Assembly: GCF_049340185.1 (NCBI RefSeq) | Contig: NZ_JBMPPC010000008.1 | Coordinates: forward strand, 1 to 64,000 | Length of the DNA: 64,000 nt | Direction of reading: 5' to 3' | From: Undibacterium sp049340185 | Lineage (GTDB): Bacteria; Pseudomonadota; Gammaproteobacteria; Burkholderiales; Burkholderiaceae_D | Shown: positions 34,100 to 43,115 of the stretch, one piece after another | Numbering within the stretch: the stretch's first letter is position 1 | Layout: the number at the start of each line of letters is the position of its first letter | Made by a program: the position numbers and the translations under genes | The notes under the pieces: model-generated | The model's input: only the letters and a program-made list of their open reading frames with translations | The model's database searches: none | Told to the model about the DNA's origin: nothing

Positions 34100-34947
34100 C
34101 TATCCTAACCATTAAACCGACGCAACGCGGGCAAGCCATGGTTGAAGTCGTCGTTATGACGGGCGTTATCATCGCTCTTTTCCTTGGCGTCTGGTATCTC
34201 GGGAAATTCCACGATATTCAGGCGAGTACGATTCAGGCAGCACGTTATGCTGCGTGGGAGCGTACAGTACATACGCCTGCTACCTTTAACAACACAACGC
34301 TGGAAAATCAAACCCGTGCCCGCATTTTTACGTGGAATCAGAATGCATTTTTAGCGGCCGACAGCAAATCGGGAACCCAAGCATGGGGCCAACAATCGAG
34401 AATGTGGAGAGACCATTCGGATTCAGCCTCTAAGCTACTCATCAAAGATCCCGCTGCTGTAACCATAACGACAACGGTAGGTGCGTTGCCGGGTAATGCG
34501 GCAGGTGCGATCACGAATATCGTTAGTAAAGTTGGTGGCGTCCTAGGCGCAATTACTGGTGGCCAAGCACTGCCGTCAGATGGTTTATATACCAGCGAAG
34601 TCAGCGTTGCATTGAACGCCGCCGCTTTGCCAACGACAAAGCCAGCCGACTTTAATTTTGCCCCTCTTGTTCTCAAAGAAAAATCTGCACTTGTCACAGA
34701 TAGCTGGGACGCAGATGGAGCGCCGCAGACAGCGTTACGTACGCGTTCTTTTGCACCGGCATCTGCTTTCCAACGCGTCAATACAATTCTGGCACCCATC
34801 ACTTGGGCTTTGTCATGGATAGAGCCAGCGTTTAATAATTTTAACCCAGGCCAAATTTGTCCAGATATTGTTCCAAACGACCGGGTTGGGAATGGCATTT
34901 TGCCCGTGTATCGAGGTCCAGCTCCAGGTGTATCACGATGCTATTAG
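34096..34947 (+). CDS. TadE-like pseudopilin
   Basis: Protein of 283 aa with a short basic leader and the pseudopilin segment RGQAMVEVVVMTGVIIALFLG (Gly-Gln-Ala-Met-Val-Glu; Glu5 after the Gly). One transmembrane helix follows, then ARYAAWERTV, the TadE-type motif. The C-terminal ~220 residues are periplasmic and polar. It should be processed by a prepilin peptidase of the TadV/CpaA type, which is not encoded in this window. It overlaps both neighbours (ATGA upstream, 10 bp downstream). Confidence 0.8.
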   Translation: MTILTIKPTQRGQAMVEVVVMTGVIIALFLGVWYLGKFHDIQASTIQAARYAAWERTVHTPATFNNTTLENQTRARIFTWNQNAFLAADSKSGTQAWGQQSRMWRDHSDSASKLLIKDPAAVTITTTVGALPGNAAGAITNIVSKVGGVLGAITGGQALPSDGLYTSEVSVALNAAALPTTKPADFNFAPLVLKEKSALVTDSWDADGAPQTALRTRSFAPASAFQRVNTILAPITWALSWIEPAFNNFNPGQICPDIVPNDRVGNGILPVYRGPAPGVSRCY

Positions 34948-35651
34948 CCTTGCGAAAACAAAATGGCAAACCGATTTCAAAGAACACATCGTTCGCCAAA
35001 CTGTTGTTCTTCGTCACGGCCTCGTTTGCCGTGACATCCGTGTACGCTGGGTGGCAAGACACGCCAGATACTCTGAGCGTACAAGCTGTTGGGGAAGATA
35101 TGCAGTTAAACGGCACGCCGATGAAAATACGTGCCTTCACTACAGATCTACCGATGGAAACCGTGCTTAAACAAGTTCAGGACAGCTGGGAGCGGGCGCG
35201 TGACCACAATGTTGTAACACGATCAAAAGTAGGAACCTGGACCGTACTAAACCAAACGGTTGGCAACGAACATCGCAGTTTCCAGATTAAAGAAACAGCG
35301 CCCTCAAGAACAGAGGGGTATGTCGCTCTCACTTCCCCACAATTAAAGCGAGAACCCAAACTTGCTGTGCGTTTACCGAATGACATGCAATCAATTTCTA
35401 TTATTGATTCAATTGATCAAGGTCGAATTTCACAACAGGTAATAGCCGTGTCACCGCGTTCGGTTGACGCAACTGCCAACGCTCTGGAAGCAAGCTTGAA
35501 AGCAAGCGGATGGGAACGCCATGCGTTTAAAAAAAATGGAAATTCCATCCTGTTATCTGCAAACAAAGGTACCCAAGAATTTGACGCTACATTAAGTGGG
35601 CAAAAAGCAGGGTCATTGGTCATGATGAATACGATTATCCAAGGTAAATAA
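34938..35651 (+). CDS. Exported protein of the Tad locus, unknown family
   Basis: Protein of 237 aa with a Sec signal peptide (LLFFVTASFAVTSVYA, cut before GWQDTP). The frame extends back to 34857 but overlaps the TadE-like gene there; ATG 34938 lies 10 bp inside that gene's end and gives the proper signal peptide. The mature protein appears to have two repeated alpha/beta halves. Each has a pattern of 'helix spaced by VLKQVQDSWERAR' or 'ALEASLKASGWERH' followed by beta strands, which suggests an internal duplication. No family recognised. Possibly periplasmic assembly factor, by context only. Confidence 0.7.
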   Translation: MLLALRKQNGKPISKNTSFAKLLFFVTASFAVTSVYAGWQDTPDTLSVQAVGEDMQLNGTPMKIRAFTTDLPMETVLKQVQDSWERARDHNVVTRSKVGTWTVLNQTVGNEHRSFQIKETAPSRTEGYVALTSPQLKREPKLAVRLPNDMQSISIIDSIDQGRISQQVIAVSPRSVDATANALEASLKASGWERHAFKKNGNSILLSANKGTQEFDATLSGQKAGSLVMMNTIIQGK

Positions 35652-35668
35652 TAGGCAAGGTGCATGAT

Positions 35669-35887
35669 ATGGTCGGCAAGGAAAACAAATTTAGTATCCT
35701 AAAAAATGTATTCCATCGCAACGAACGTGGACAGGCGATGATTGAATACATCGTTGTGACGGGTGTCATGGTGCTTGTGATGTTTACGCCGCACGCGATC
35801 ACCAACAATCTGTCGCCAGCAGAGTATATCGCTCAAGCGGTACGCAGTTTTTTCCGTGGTTATAGTTTTCTCGTATCCGTTTTTTAA
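35669..35887 (+). CDS. Second Flp-like prepilin (minor pilin candidate)
   Basis: Protein of 72 aa with a 20-residue basic leader ending in NERG, then QAMIEYIVVTGVMVLVMF: again G|XXXXEY with Glu5-Tyr6 and a hydrophobic helix. It is more hydrophobic and shorter after the helix than the major pilin. ATG 35669 is preferred over GTG 35660 because AAGG (35657-35660) lies 8 bases upstream. Its position just ahead of cpaB, inside the machinery transcript, suggests low expression and a minor or tip/base subunit. Confidence 0.8.
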   Translation: MVGKENKFSILKNVFHRNERGQAMIEYIVVTGVMVLVMFTPHAITNNLSPAEYIAQAVRSFFRGYSFLVSVF

Positions 35888-35907
35888 ACTTCATTCATAT
35901 ATTCCCC

Positions 35908-36954
35908 TTGAAAATCTCGAAAAATACTCTGTTACTTGGCGGAGCCGTTACGTTGGGCATCTTATGTTTTGTGGGTGCACAATATTATTTTCGAACCTAT
36001 TTATCGCAGGCAGAAGAGCGCTTGGCAGGTTCTTACAAGACAAAAAAAGTGGTCGTTGCTGCGGTAGAAATCCCTGCTGGCGGTGTGCTATCAGCTGACA
36101 ATCTCGCCGTTCGTACAATTCCCGAACGCTATCTGGCCAGTACGGTAGTCGATCCGGAATCCTTAGATATGGTTGCTGGCCAGAAAATTATGGTGGCAGT
36201 CAAACCGGGTGATCCAATTGATCGTGGAGCGCTAGAACGTGCAGACCGTGCCGCCCTATCTACAACAGTTGGTGTGGGTGAGCGCGCGATTACCTTTCCT
36301 GTGGATGAAATTAGCTCTATCTCAGGAATGTTAGTTCCTGGTGACATGATTGACTTGCTCTACACCGGACCGGGTACTACTAAAAATTCGTATAACACTG
36401 GCGCGGCCCCCACAGGAGAAAGCACTAGTGCTGGCCCCAAAGACCTAATGCACGTGCGCCTGATCATGCAATCAGTTCCCGTCATGGCGACTGGTAAGAC
36501 AACCCAAAAACGTATGGTTCGTACAGAAAACGGTGGTCAGCAAGAAGTCAATATGGACTTTACTACCGTCACCTTAAAGGTCAACCCGCAGCAGGCCCAA
36601 CAAGTATTGATCGCACAAAAACTAGGACAACTTTCCGCAGTATTGCGTAATCCGGACGACAAGGGTGAGTTGGGCAAAATGGTGTTAGACGAAACAACGT
36701 TCAAGATGGTTGATGGACCACCGGCAGCGGGCGTAGGCAATTATGTGGAAATGATTATTGGTGGTACGGGTGCAGCTGGTGGCGTTAAATTGAAATCAGA
36801 AGTAGGTCAACGTTTGTTGGGCGATATGCTCGGTGCAGGTCGCTTACCAGCATCAAGCACTGAGAAGCCACAAGCTAGTGCGTTGGACGTGAAAAATCGC
36901 TTGGGAATCAATTCCCCACCGCGTGCTGAAAATTCCCCTTTTAAATTGAAGTAA
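35908..36954 (+). CDS. cpaB: Flp pilus assembly protein CpaB/RcpC
   Basis: CpaB family (348 aa), anchored by one N-terminal helix (LLLGGAVTLGILCFVGAQYY). A SAF-type domain follows at about residues 45-110 (VVVAAVEIPAGGVLSADNLA), which may bind peptidoglycan or pectin-like sugars and sits with the secretin. A conserved VGERAITFPVDEISSISGML segment (about residues 110-130) is typical of the family. The start is a TTG at 35908; no other start codon lies close upstream of the signal anchor, and no clear ribosome-binding site is seen. It lies in the canonical cpaB-cpaC-cpaF order. Confidence 0.88.
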   Translation: MKISKNTLLLGGAVTLGILCFVGAQYYFRTYLSQAEERLAGSYKTKKVVVAAVEIPAGGVLSADNLAVRTIPERYLASTVVDPESLDMVAGQKIMVAVKPGDPIDRGALERADRAALSTTVGVGERAITFPVDEISSISGMLVPGDMIDLLYTGPGTTKNSYNTGAAPTGESTSAGPKDLMHVRLIMQSVPVMATGKTTQKRMVRTENGGQQEVNMDFTTVTLKVNPQQAQQVLIAQKLGQLSAVLRNPDDKGELGKMVLDETTFKMVDGPPAAGVGNYVEMIIGGTGAAGGVKLKSEVGQRLLGDMLGAGRLPASSTEKPQASALDVKNRLGINSPPRAENSPFKLK

Positions 36955-36961
36955 TGATCGG

Positions 36962-38299
36962 ATGTGTGACGTGATAAAAGCATTTGTATTGGCATTGAGC
37001 ATTTTGTTTACTTTGGATGTCAGCGCGGCAAACAACAACGCGCAAAACGAAATTGAAATGTTTAGTGGTCAGGCTCGGGTTTTTCCGTTAGCAGTGACTC
37101 GTGTGGCAATTGGTAGCGGCAAAGTGATTTCGGTATCAATCATTGCCAACAACCAGTTGCTGATTTTGGCAGAAGGTGTAGGTATATCTACACTGCATTT
37201 ATGGCTCAAGGATGGTTCGCAAAAAGATCTGACTGTGTTTGTGCAAGAAGCCAATATGGAACGAACTTTGGCAGATATCAAACGTTTATTGAGCAATGTA
37301 GACAATGTCACAGCTCGGATCGCCGGTTCAAAAATTGTTCTTGAAGGTGAAATGGTCAGCGATATCAATCAGGAACGTGCGCAATCAATTTCCAAAATGT
37401 ATCCCGAACAAGTAGTGAATTTCATCGGTAAGGTTGGTTGGGAAAAAATGATTTATCTCGATGTCAAAGTCGTTGAACTGAGTAGTAAAGGCTCCAGGGA
37501 CTTGGGTATTCGCTGGGACTCATCGATCAATGGGCCTCACGCTGGGGTGCTGGCAGATATCTATAGCAATCCTTTATATCGGTATGTACCTAGTGTGCAA
37601 TCAAGCGGTTTAGATTTCACTAATGTGCCTTTACCAGGGAACGTCTGGCCACCAAAAGGTTTCATCACGATGGCATCATTGATTACCTCCAAAATCAATT
37701 TGCTCGTTCAAGATGGTGAAGCACAGGTATTAGCTGCGCCTAGCCTGACAACACGCAGTGGTTCTAAAGCACGCTTTGTGTCTGGTGGTGAAATTCCGAT
37801 TCCACAGGTAAGTAGCTTTGGACAAACGTCCGTTGAATATAAAGAATACGGGATCATCCTTGAAGTAACTCCGGTAACCGATAAATCTGGTGCGATTTAC
37901 GCCAAGGTAGATGTGGAAGTTAGCAGTATTGATCGATCAGTGACAGTGTTGGGTGTCCCTGGCTTCCTAAAACGTAAATCGACGGCTGAATTCAATTCGC
38001 GCGAAGGTGAGACCGTAGTATTAAACGGATTGTATTCCTATGAAAAATCCAGTGACACACAGAAGGTACCCGGTGCTGGCGATGTGCCGCTGATAGGTGG
38101 CCTGTTCCGCAATAAGGGAAGCACGACATCAACACGGGAAGTCGCAATCATCATCACGCCGCGCTTAGTTCAACCTACCTTAAATATGGATAACCAGCCA
38201 AAAGACCTGAACTCTCAAAAACTATATGAGTTCGATAAGAGGGTACGTGATCGCGAATTGCTGCCGAATGCACCGTCTACTTTGACAATAACGGAATAA
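36962..38299 (+). CDS. cpaC: Outer-membrane secretin CpaC/RcpA
   Basis: Type II/III-like secretin (445 aa) forming the outer-membrane channel of the Tad pilus. A Sec signal peptide (ALSILFTLDVSA) precedes an N-terminal domain with the BON-like pattern MFSGQARVFPLAVTRVAIGS. The secretin core starts near residue 160 (YLDVKVVELSSKGSRDLGIR). It contains VLAAPSLTTRSGSKARFVSGGEIPIP (about residues 255-280) and ends VPLIGGLFRNKG followed by EVAIIITPRLV, all secretin hallmarks. It lies between cpaB and the ATPase gene with 4-8 bp gaps. Confidence 0.93.
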   Translation: MCDVIKAFVLALSILFTLDVSAANNNAQNEIEMFSGQARVFPLAVTRVAIGSGKVISVSIIANNQLLILAEGVGISTLHLWLKDGSQKDLTVFVQEANMERTLADIKRLLSNVDNVTARIAGSKIVLEGEMVSDINQERAQSISKMYPEQVVNFIGKVGWEKMIYLDVKVVELSSKGSRDLGIRWDSSINGPHAGVLADIYSNPLYRYVPSVQSSGLDFTNVPLPGNVWPPKGFITMASLITSKINLLVQDGEAQVLAAPSLTTRSGSKARFVSGGEIPIPQVSSFGQTSVEYKEYGIILEVTPVTDKSGAIYAKVDVEVSSIDRSVTVLGVPGFLKRKSTAEFNSREGETVVLNGLYSYEKSSDTQKVPGAGDVPLIGGLFRNKGSTTSTREVAIIITPRLVQPTLNMDNQPKDLNSQKLYEFDKRVRDRELLPNAPSTLTITE

Positions 38300-38303
38300 A
38301 ACC

Positions 38304-40118
38304 ATGGTAAGTTTGTTGACCTTTGAGTACAGGCGTGTAGATGGACAGTTAATCGACTATTCATTGGAACAAAGCACAATCCTTGGTAGCGAAAGTGACT
38401 CAAAAATTCCGCTGCCATCCAATGTAGGCAAGCGCGCTTTACGCGTGACTTTTGATGACGCAGGCATAGCAACAGTGACTGATCTCGGGTGTCCATCAGG
38501 CGTGTTTGTGAATGGTGAACGTATAGTGCGATATGGTCCCTTGCGAGTCGATGACAGCATCACGCTTGCTGGCCAGGTATTACGTGTAAAAACGCTGGGA
38601 GCACATCGCCAGCCAGAACAAGTAAAACCTACTATGGCACCTGCAACATCGGTCGCAGCAACAAAAGCCCCCGTAGTGCAATTGCCGCGCACGGCGGGTA
38701 CAGCGCCGGTAATTGCAGAACCGGTCAAATTGGTAGCTACAGCACCGGTGACGCCTAAAGCAGAACAGCACATCACCATGCAGTTCAGTGATGAAGCGCG
38801 CGCGCATCAGCTCGCGTTATCGACAAATGCCGAAATTCTTCATAACGAACTCATCAAGACTTTAGACTTGCGCCGTCAGGACGTTACCCGTATGGGCGAT
38901 GTAGAGTTACGTATGATGGCCAGTAAATTAATCGATGAACTAATTAGGAAAATACCGTTACCAGCAATAACGGATCCAGACGAATTAGCTAAATTCGTAT
39001 TGGATGAAGCAGTCGGACTAGGTGTACTGGAAAGCCTGCTGGAAGATGAATCCGTTACAGAGATCATGGTCAACGGTGCGGAAGATATTTTTGTTGAACG
39101 TGCCGGTCAGACTCGTCGTTCTGATATCGCCTTCAGTAGTGAAAAAGCGATGATGGGCGTCATTGAACGTATTGTCTCGCCAATCGGTCGCCGCGTAGAT
39201 GAGTCAACACCGCTATGCGACGCACGTCTGAAGGACGGCTCCCGCGTCAATATCGTGATTCGGCCAATTGCTTTAAAAGGCCCCTCCATTTCGATTCGTA
39301 AATTTGCTCAACGCCGTCTCGGAGTCGACGATCTGGTCAAGTACGATTCGGTAGACGAACAGATGGTACGTTTTCTGAAAATCTGTGTTGAGCAAAAAAA
39401 GAACATTATCATTTCTGGCGGTACCGGATCTGGTAAAACCACCCTGCTCAACATCATTTCTAATCTGATCCCCCCATTTGAACGGATTGTCACCATTGAG
39501 GATGCTGCTGAGCTGAAGCTGTATCACGATAATCTTGTTACCTTGGAAGCACGTCCCGCTAACGTGGAAGGTCGCGGTCAAGTATCGATTCGCGAACTAG
39601 TAAAAAATGCGTTACGGATGCGTCCTGATCGCATTGTAGTTGGTGAGTGTCGCGGCGGGGAGGCGTTAGACATGTTACAGGCGATGAATACTGGCCATGA
39701 CGGCTCCTTAACAACAGCACATGCCAACTCCCCACGTGACATGTTATCTCGTCTGGAAGTCATGGTCTTAATGGCGGGTATGGATTTGCCGGTGACTGCA
39801 ATTCGCGAACAGATCGCATCTGCGGTACAAATTATTGTGCAGCAAACCCGCTTTGCCTGCGGTACCCGAAAAGTCACTAGCATTACGGAGATTACCGGTA
39901 TGGAGCGCGGCGTAATACAGATGCAAGAAATTTTCAAATTCCAGCGAACGGGATTTTACGATAACGGCAAGATCCGCGGACAGTTCATGCCTTGCGGTTA
40001 TGTTCCGACCTTCTATGAAGAGTTGCGTGAATTTGGCGTAGATCTGGATCTCAGCATTTTTGGCGATGCGGATGAAGTAAAAAACCGTACTGCCAATGGA
40101 CATGTCATCAATGGCTGA
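38304..40118 (+). CDS. cpaF: CpaF/TadA secretion ATPase with N-terminal FHA-like domain
   Basis: Hexameric ATPase powering Tad pilus assembly (604 aa). The C-terminal ~440 residues are a full CpaF: GGTGSGKTT Walker A (372-380), the Walker B region RIVVGECRGGEALDML (443-458) and the TTAHANSP block (470-477). The first ~100 residues read like an FHA domain (ILGSESDSKIPLPS, then VTDLGCPSGVFVNGERI), which binds phosphothreonine, joined by a ~60-residue Ala/Pro/Thr linker. Ordinary CpaF has no FHA domain. This locus lacks the CpaE/TadZ partner, so the domain may replace a localisation or control function. The stop overlaps the tadB start. Confidence 0.92.
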   Translation: MVSLLTFEYRRVDGQLIDYSLEQSTILGSESDSKIPLPSNVGKRALRVTFDDAGIATVTDLGCPSGVFVNGERIVRYGPLRVDDSITLAGQVLRVKTLGAHRQPEQVKPTMAPATSVAATKAPVVQLPRTAGTAPVIAEPVKLVATAPVTPKAEQHITMQFSDEARAHQLALSTNAEILHNELIKTLDLRRQDVTRMGDVELRMMASKLIDELIRKIPLPAITDPDELAKFVLDEAVGLGVLESLLEDESVTEIMVNGAEDIFVERAGQTRRSDIAFSSEKAMMGVIERIVSPIGRRVDESTPLCDARLKDGSRVNIVIRPIALKGPSISIRKFAQRRLGVDDLVKYDSVDEQMVRFLKICVEQKKNIIISGGTGSGKTTLLNIISNLIPPFERIVTIEDAAELKLYHDNLVTLEARPANVEGRGQVSIRELVKNALRMRPDRIVVGECRGGEALDMLQAMNTGHDGSLTTAHANSPRDMLSRLEVMVLMAGMDLPVTAIREQIASAVQIIVQQTRFACGTRKVTSITEITGMERGVIQMQEIFKFQRTGFYDNGKIRGQFMPCGYVPTFYEELREFGVDLDLSIFGDADEVKNRTANGHVING

Positions 40119-40971
40119 AGAATTTCTCCCTAGTGTACTTGCCTTTGGCTTTGCGCTGACGGCGGTGCTGTTGGTAATTGCGATCTGGGCAGTAGCTCGT
40201 CGCTTTGCCAGCCAATATCGAGACAATGTATTAGGTACAACCAGCGTCAAATTATCTGACATGTTCATCTTTTTGGATACTGCTTATCTGATGAAAGTCA
40301 GTATTACAGCGACCATCATCGTACCAATTTTGTTATTACTGCTGACCCGTAATCCGCTTGTTGCGATTGGTGGTGCGGTGATCTGCCTGTTTGGCCCCGG
40401 TTTTGTTCATAAAAGACTGAAAACCAATCGTCGCAAATCCTTGATTCGACAACTACCAGATACCCTCGACTCATTGGTCGGCGCATTACGCTCTGGTATG
40501 AGTTTGCAGCAAGCCTTGGGTTTGTTATCGGAACAGTTACCGAAGCCGTCTAATCAAGAATTTGGTTTGGTTGTGCGGAAATTACGTATGGGTGTCTCGC
40601 TGGATGACGTGCTGGAAGAGCTGGAAAAAAGGATTGAATCTCAGGAGTACACCATGTTCACGACAAGCATGCGTATTGCTCGTGAAGTGGGTGGTAATTT
40701 GACCGAATCTCTGGAACGGTTGGCCGATACCATGAGAAAAAAATTAGCCATGGAAGACAAGATCGATGCACTGACGTCACAAGGAAAACTACAGGGCATT
40801 ATCGTTGGGTGCCTTCCGCTTTTTCTCATGTGGGTCTTGAATATCATGGAACCAGAATCAATGGCACCGCTATTTAATACCTTGATGGGGTATATGGTGT
40901 TGTTCGTTATTTTTTTACTGGAATTTATTGGTTTTATTTTGATCCGCAAAATAGTGAAGATTGATGTGTAG
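40096..40971 (+). CDS. tadB: Tad pilus platform protein TadB
   Basis: Inner-membrane platform protein (291 aa) of the GspF/TadB type. Hydrophobic helices lie near the N-terminus (VLAFGFALTAVLLVIAIWAV), at about residues 72-105 and at the C-terminus. The cytoplasmic GspF domain reads RQLPDTLDSLVGALRSGMSL and continues with FTTSMRIAREVGGNLTESL. It overlaps the ATPase gene by 23 bp; alternative starts at 40102 and 40111 are possible because no ribosome-binding site is obvious. It is paired with TadC. Confidence 0.92.
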   Translation: MDMSSMAEEFLPSVLAFGFALTAVLLVIAIWAVARRFASQYRDNVLGTTSVKLSDMFIFLDTAYLMKVSITATIIVPILLLLLTRNPLVAIGGAVICLFGPGFVHKRLKTNRRKSLIRQLPDTLDSLVGALRSGMSLQQALGLLSEQLPKPSNQEFGLVVRKLRMGVSLDDVLEELEKRIESQEYTMFTTSMRIAREVGGNLTESLERLADTMRKKLAMEDKIDALTSQGKLQGIIVGCLPLFLMWVLNIMEPESMAPLFNTLMGYMVLFVIFLLEFIGFILIRKIVKIDV

Positions 40972-40973
40972 CC

Positions 40974-41852
40974 ATGACAACCATAATTGAATTCCTTTTA
41001 CCCGCCTTGTTTGCCTTGGCAGTGGTATCGATTATTTTGTTTGTATATCGTATCGTCAACGCAGTCAAAAGCGAAGACCGGACATACGCAGATAAGCCAC
41101 CACCGTTACTAAATCGCATTTGGCCTTTGATTGAAATCGTCACCTTCTATGTTGGGCCTTATTTGTCCGTTGAGTACCGTGAAAAAACCATCCGGCGCTT
41201 ACGTAAGGTTGAGTTGGATTATGCGCTGTCGCCACAGCAATGGTTTGCTGCAAAGATTGTTTTTGCTTTGCTCATAGGCGGATTTATGTTTCTGATGGGC
41301 TTGTGGGTCGGGGCGCGCAGTATGACAGTACCTTTAGTCGGCAGTTTGTTTGGATTTTTTTATCTGGAAATCTGGTTACGCGATCAGACCAAAACGGTAG
41401 AAATTCAAATCCTGAAAAATCTACCGAGCTTCCTGGATATGTTAACCCTGGCGGTCGAATCCGGATGCAATCTCACTGTCGGCATTGCGATCGGTGTTGA
41501 AAAAACGCCTGATAATCCTTTACGTCGTGCATTTGCTCGTTTGTTACGCGAGATACGTTCTGGGCGTACCCGGGTAGATGCCTTACGCACGCTGGAAGAG
41601 CGTTTAGATATCCCTGCGGTGACATCACTGACGAGTGCATTGGTGCAAGCAGAAAAAACCGGTGCCAGTCTAGGAACAGTATTACGTGCGCAATCCACCC
41701 AGCGTACCAACGAACGCTTCTCACGCGCTGAAAAATTAGCGATGGAAGCACCAGTAAAAATGTTAGGCCCTTTAATTTTATGTATTTTCCCCTGCACTTT
41801 CGTCGTAATCGGCTTCCCAATCGGGATGAAGATGATGAGTGCATTTCAATGA
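40974..41852 (+). CDS. tadC: Tad pilus platform protein TadC
   Basis: Second GspF-type platform protein (292 aa), similar in layout to TadB. It has an N-terminal helix (LLPALFALAVVSIILFVY), a middle helix pair (about residues 88-125), the GspF domain with NLPSFLDMLTLAVESGCNLT (about 143-162) and a C-terminal helix. It starts 2 bp after tadB and would form a hetero-oligomeric platform with it under the CpaF ATPase. Confidence 0.92.
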   Translation: MTTIIEFLLPALFALAVVSIILFVYRIVNAVKSEDRTYADKPPPLLNRIWPLIEIVTFYVGPYLSVEYREKTIRRLRKVELDYALSPQQWFAAKIVFALLIGGFMFLMGLWVGARSMTVPLVGSLFGFFYLEIWLRDQTKTVEIQILKNLPSFLDMLTLAVESGCNLTVGIAIGVEKTPDNPLRRAFARLLREIRSGRTRVDALRTLEERLDIPAVTSLTSALVQAEKTGASLGTVLRAQSTQRTNERFSRAEKLAMEAPVKMLGPLILCIFPCTFVVIGFPIGMKMMSAFQ

Positions 41853-41862
41853 GTGAGACTGT

Positions 41863-42369
41863 ATGTTGAAAGTAAAACGATTTATTTTGGCGGCAACGGT
41901 CGTCGCGACGTCTGGCTTGATCTCCGCATGTGTTACAGCGCCAACTGCATCAGTTGCGCCAAATGAAAGCATGTCGCGTATAGAGATGGATCAGTTAGTC
42001 GCCAATGCGGAACAAGCGATTACGATGAACAACTTGGTCAGTGCAATTGCGATATATAAGCGCGTGTTGACGGCACACCCAGACAATGCGCCAGCCTGGT
42101 TCCGTTTGGGGACGGTGTACATCCGCAGTAATCAAACCATTCTCGCGCAACAAGCGTTTGAGCAGGCGCTGCGCGCTGACCCGAATATGACTAAGGCGTT
42201 TGCGAACTTAGCGTTGGTACATATCACCCAATTTCGTGCAGCGGCGACTGCCGCAATCAATAGTGACCAAGTCAGTGAAGCCAATCGCGCCGCGCTCAAA
42301 TCACTGTTGCGTGATGTTGACCATACAATGAGCCCCGTGGTCAGTACACCGGCAGCGGTGAGCAAATGA
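41863..42369 (+). CDS. tadD: TadD-like TPR lipoprotein
   Basis: Lipoprotein (168 aa) with lipobox GLISAC (Cys23) followed by about two and a half tetratricopeptide repeats (residues ~48-120: NNLVSAIAIYKRVLTAHPDN, then PAWFRLGTVYIRSNQTILAQ). TadD proteins act as pilotins or scaffolds for the secretin in Tad systems. The stop overlaps the next start (ATGA at 42366). Confidence 0.87.
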   Translation: MLKVKRFILAATVVATSGLISACVTAPTASVAPNESMSRIEMDQLVANAEQAITMNNLVSAIAIYKRVLTAHPDNAPAWFRLGTVYIRSNQTILAQQAFEQALRADPNMTKAFANLALVHITQFRAAATAAINSDQVSEANRAALKSLLRDVDHTMSPVVSTPAAVSK

Positions 42370-43115
42370 GAGCTGGCCGCTTTTGCTGGATGAGCACCGC
42401 TCGCCGTCAACTGGGAGCGGCCACAGTGGAGTTCTATGTTGTGTCATTTTTTGTTCTCATTCCCGTGATTATGGGAATGATGCAGATGGGCATGTTCATG
42501 GTCGCAAAAAATACGGTCAACCTAGCCGCACTGGCGACAGCGCGCGCTGGTGCGGCATCTAAAGGGCATAAAGGTGAAATGGCAACAGCCTTCGCTACGG
42601 CCTTGTCTCCTCTGTATGTGGCAAAAGGGATAGGCGCTTTAAATAATGCAGGGTTTACTGATGTCAGCAATGGTAATTATGCGCAAATCATGGGGGTTGC
42701 TTACTCACGTGCCAGAACGGATGTCTCTATGCCATATAACAGTATTACCAAGCTCAATCCTACGGCTAACTCATTTGCCGATTTCGGGGTCACCGATAGG
42801 AGCGGTAACCGCATTATCCCAACAACCAATATTCTGAACGATAACGCAGTGGGGGCGAAGTCAAAGCAAACCCGCGCCGATGCTCTGCTGCTGAAAGTGC
42901 AGGTGCGTTATTGCTATGAAATGGTGTTTCCTGTGATCGACGAGTTAATTTATAAGGCAATGACAATTAACCCGCTAACTCAGCTACCGGCAATTCTTTC
43001 GCCGGCCGAAATGGCATGTATGGCCAGAAAACCGCCAAATAATTTACGTGGAATTCCTATCATTTCCCAAGCAGTAGTCCGAATGACGACTCCGCCCTTA
43101 CAAAGCAATTTCTGA
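42366..43115 (+). CDS. TadE/TadF-like pseudopilin
   Basis: Protein of 249 aa with a basic leader, then LGAATVEFYVVSFFVLIPVI (G|AATVEF: Glu5-Phe6 after Gly), one membrane helix and NLAALATARAGAA, a TadE-family pattern. The periplasmic part is polar with two to three cysteines near the end. It is the third TadE/G-like protein of the locus and is translationally coupled to tadD. Its stop overlaps the DUF192 start by one base (TGATG at 43115). Confidence 0.82.
   Translation: MRAGRFCWMSTARRQLGAATVEFYVVSFFVLIPVIMGMMQMGMFMVAKNTVNLAALATARAGAASKGHKGEMATAFATALSPLYVAKGIGALNNAGFTDVSNGNYAQIMGVAYSRARTDVSMPYNSITKLNPTANSFADFGVTDRSGNRIIPTTNILNDNAVGAKSKQTRADALLLKVQVRYCYEMVFPVIDELIYKAMTINPLTQLPAILSPAEMACMARKPPNNLRGIPIISQAVVRMTTPPLQSNF

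Noticed and set aside
34338..34898. 186-aa frame antisense to the TadE-like gene
   Set aside because: Lies wholly within the TadE-like gene of the operon and has no domain or ribosome-binding site.
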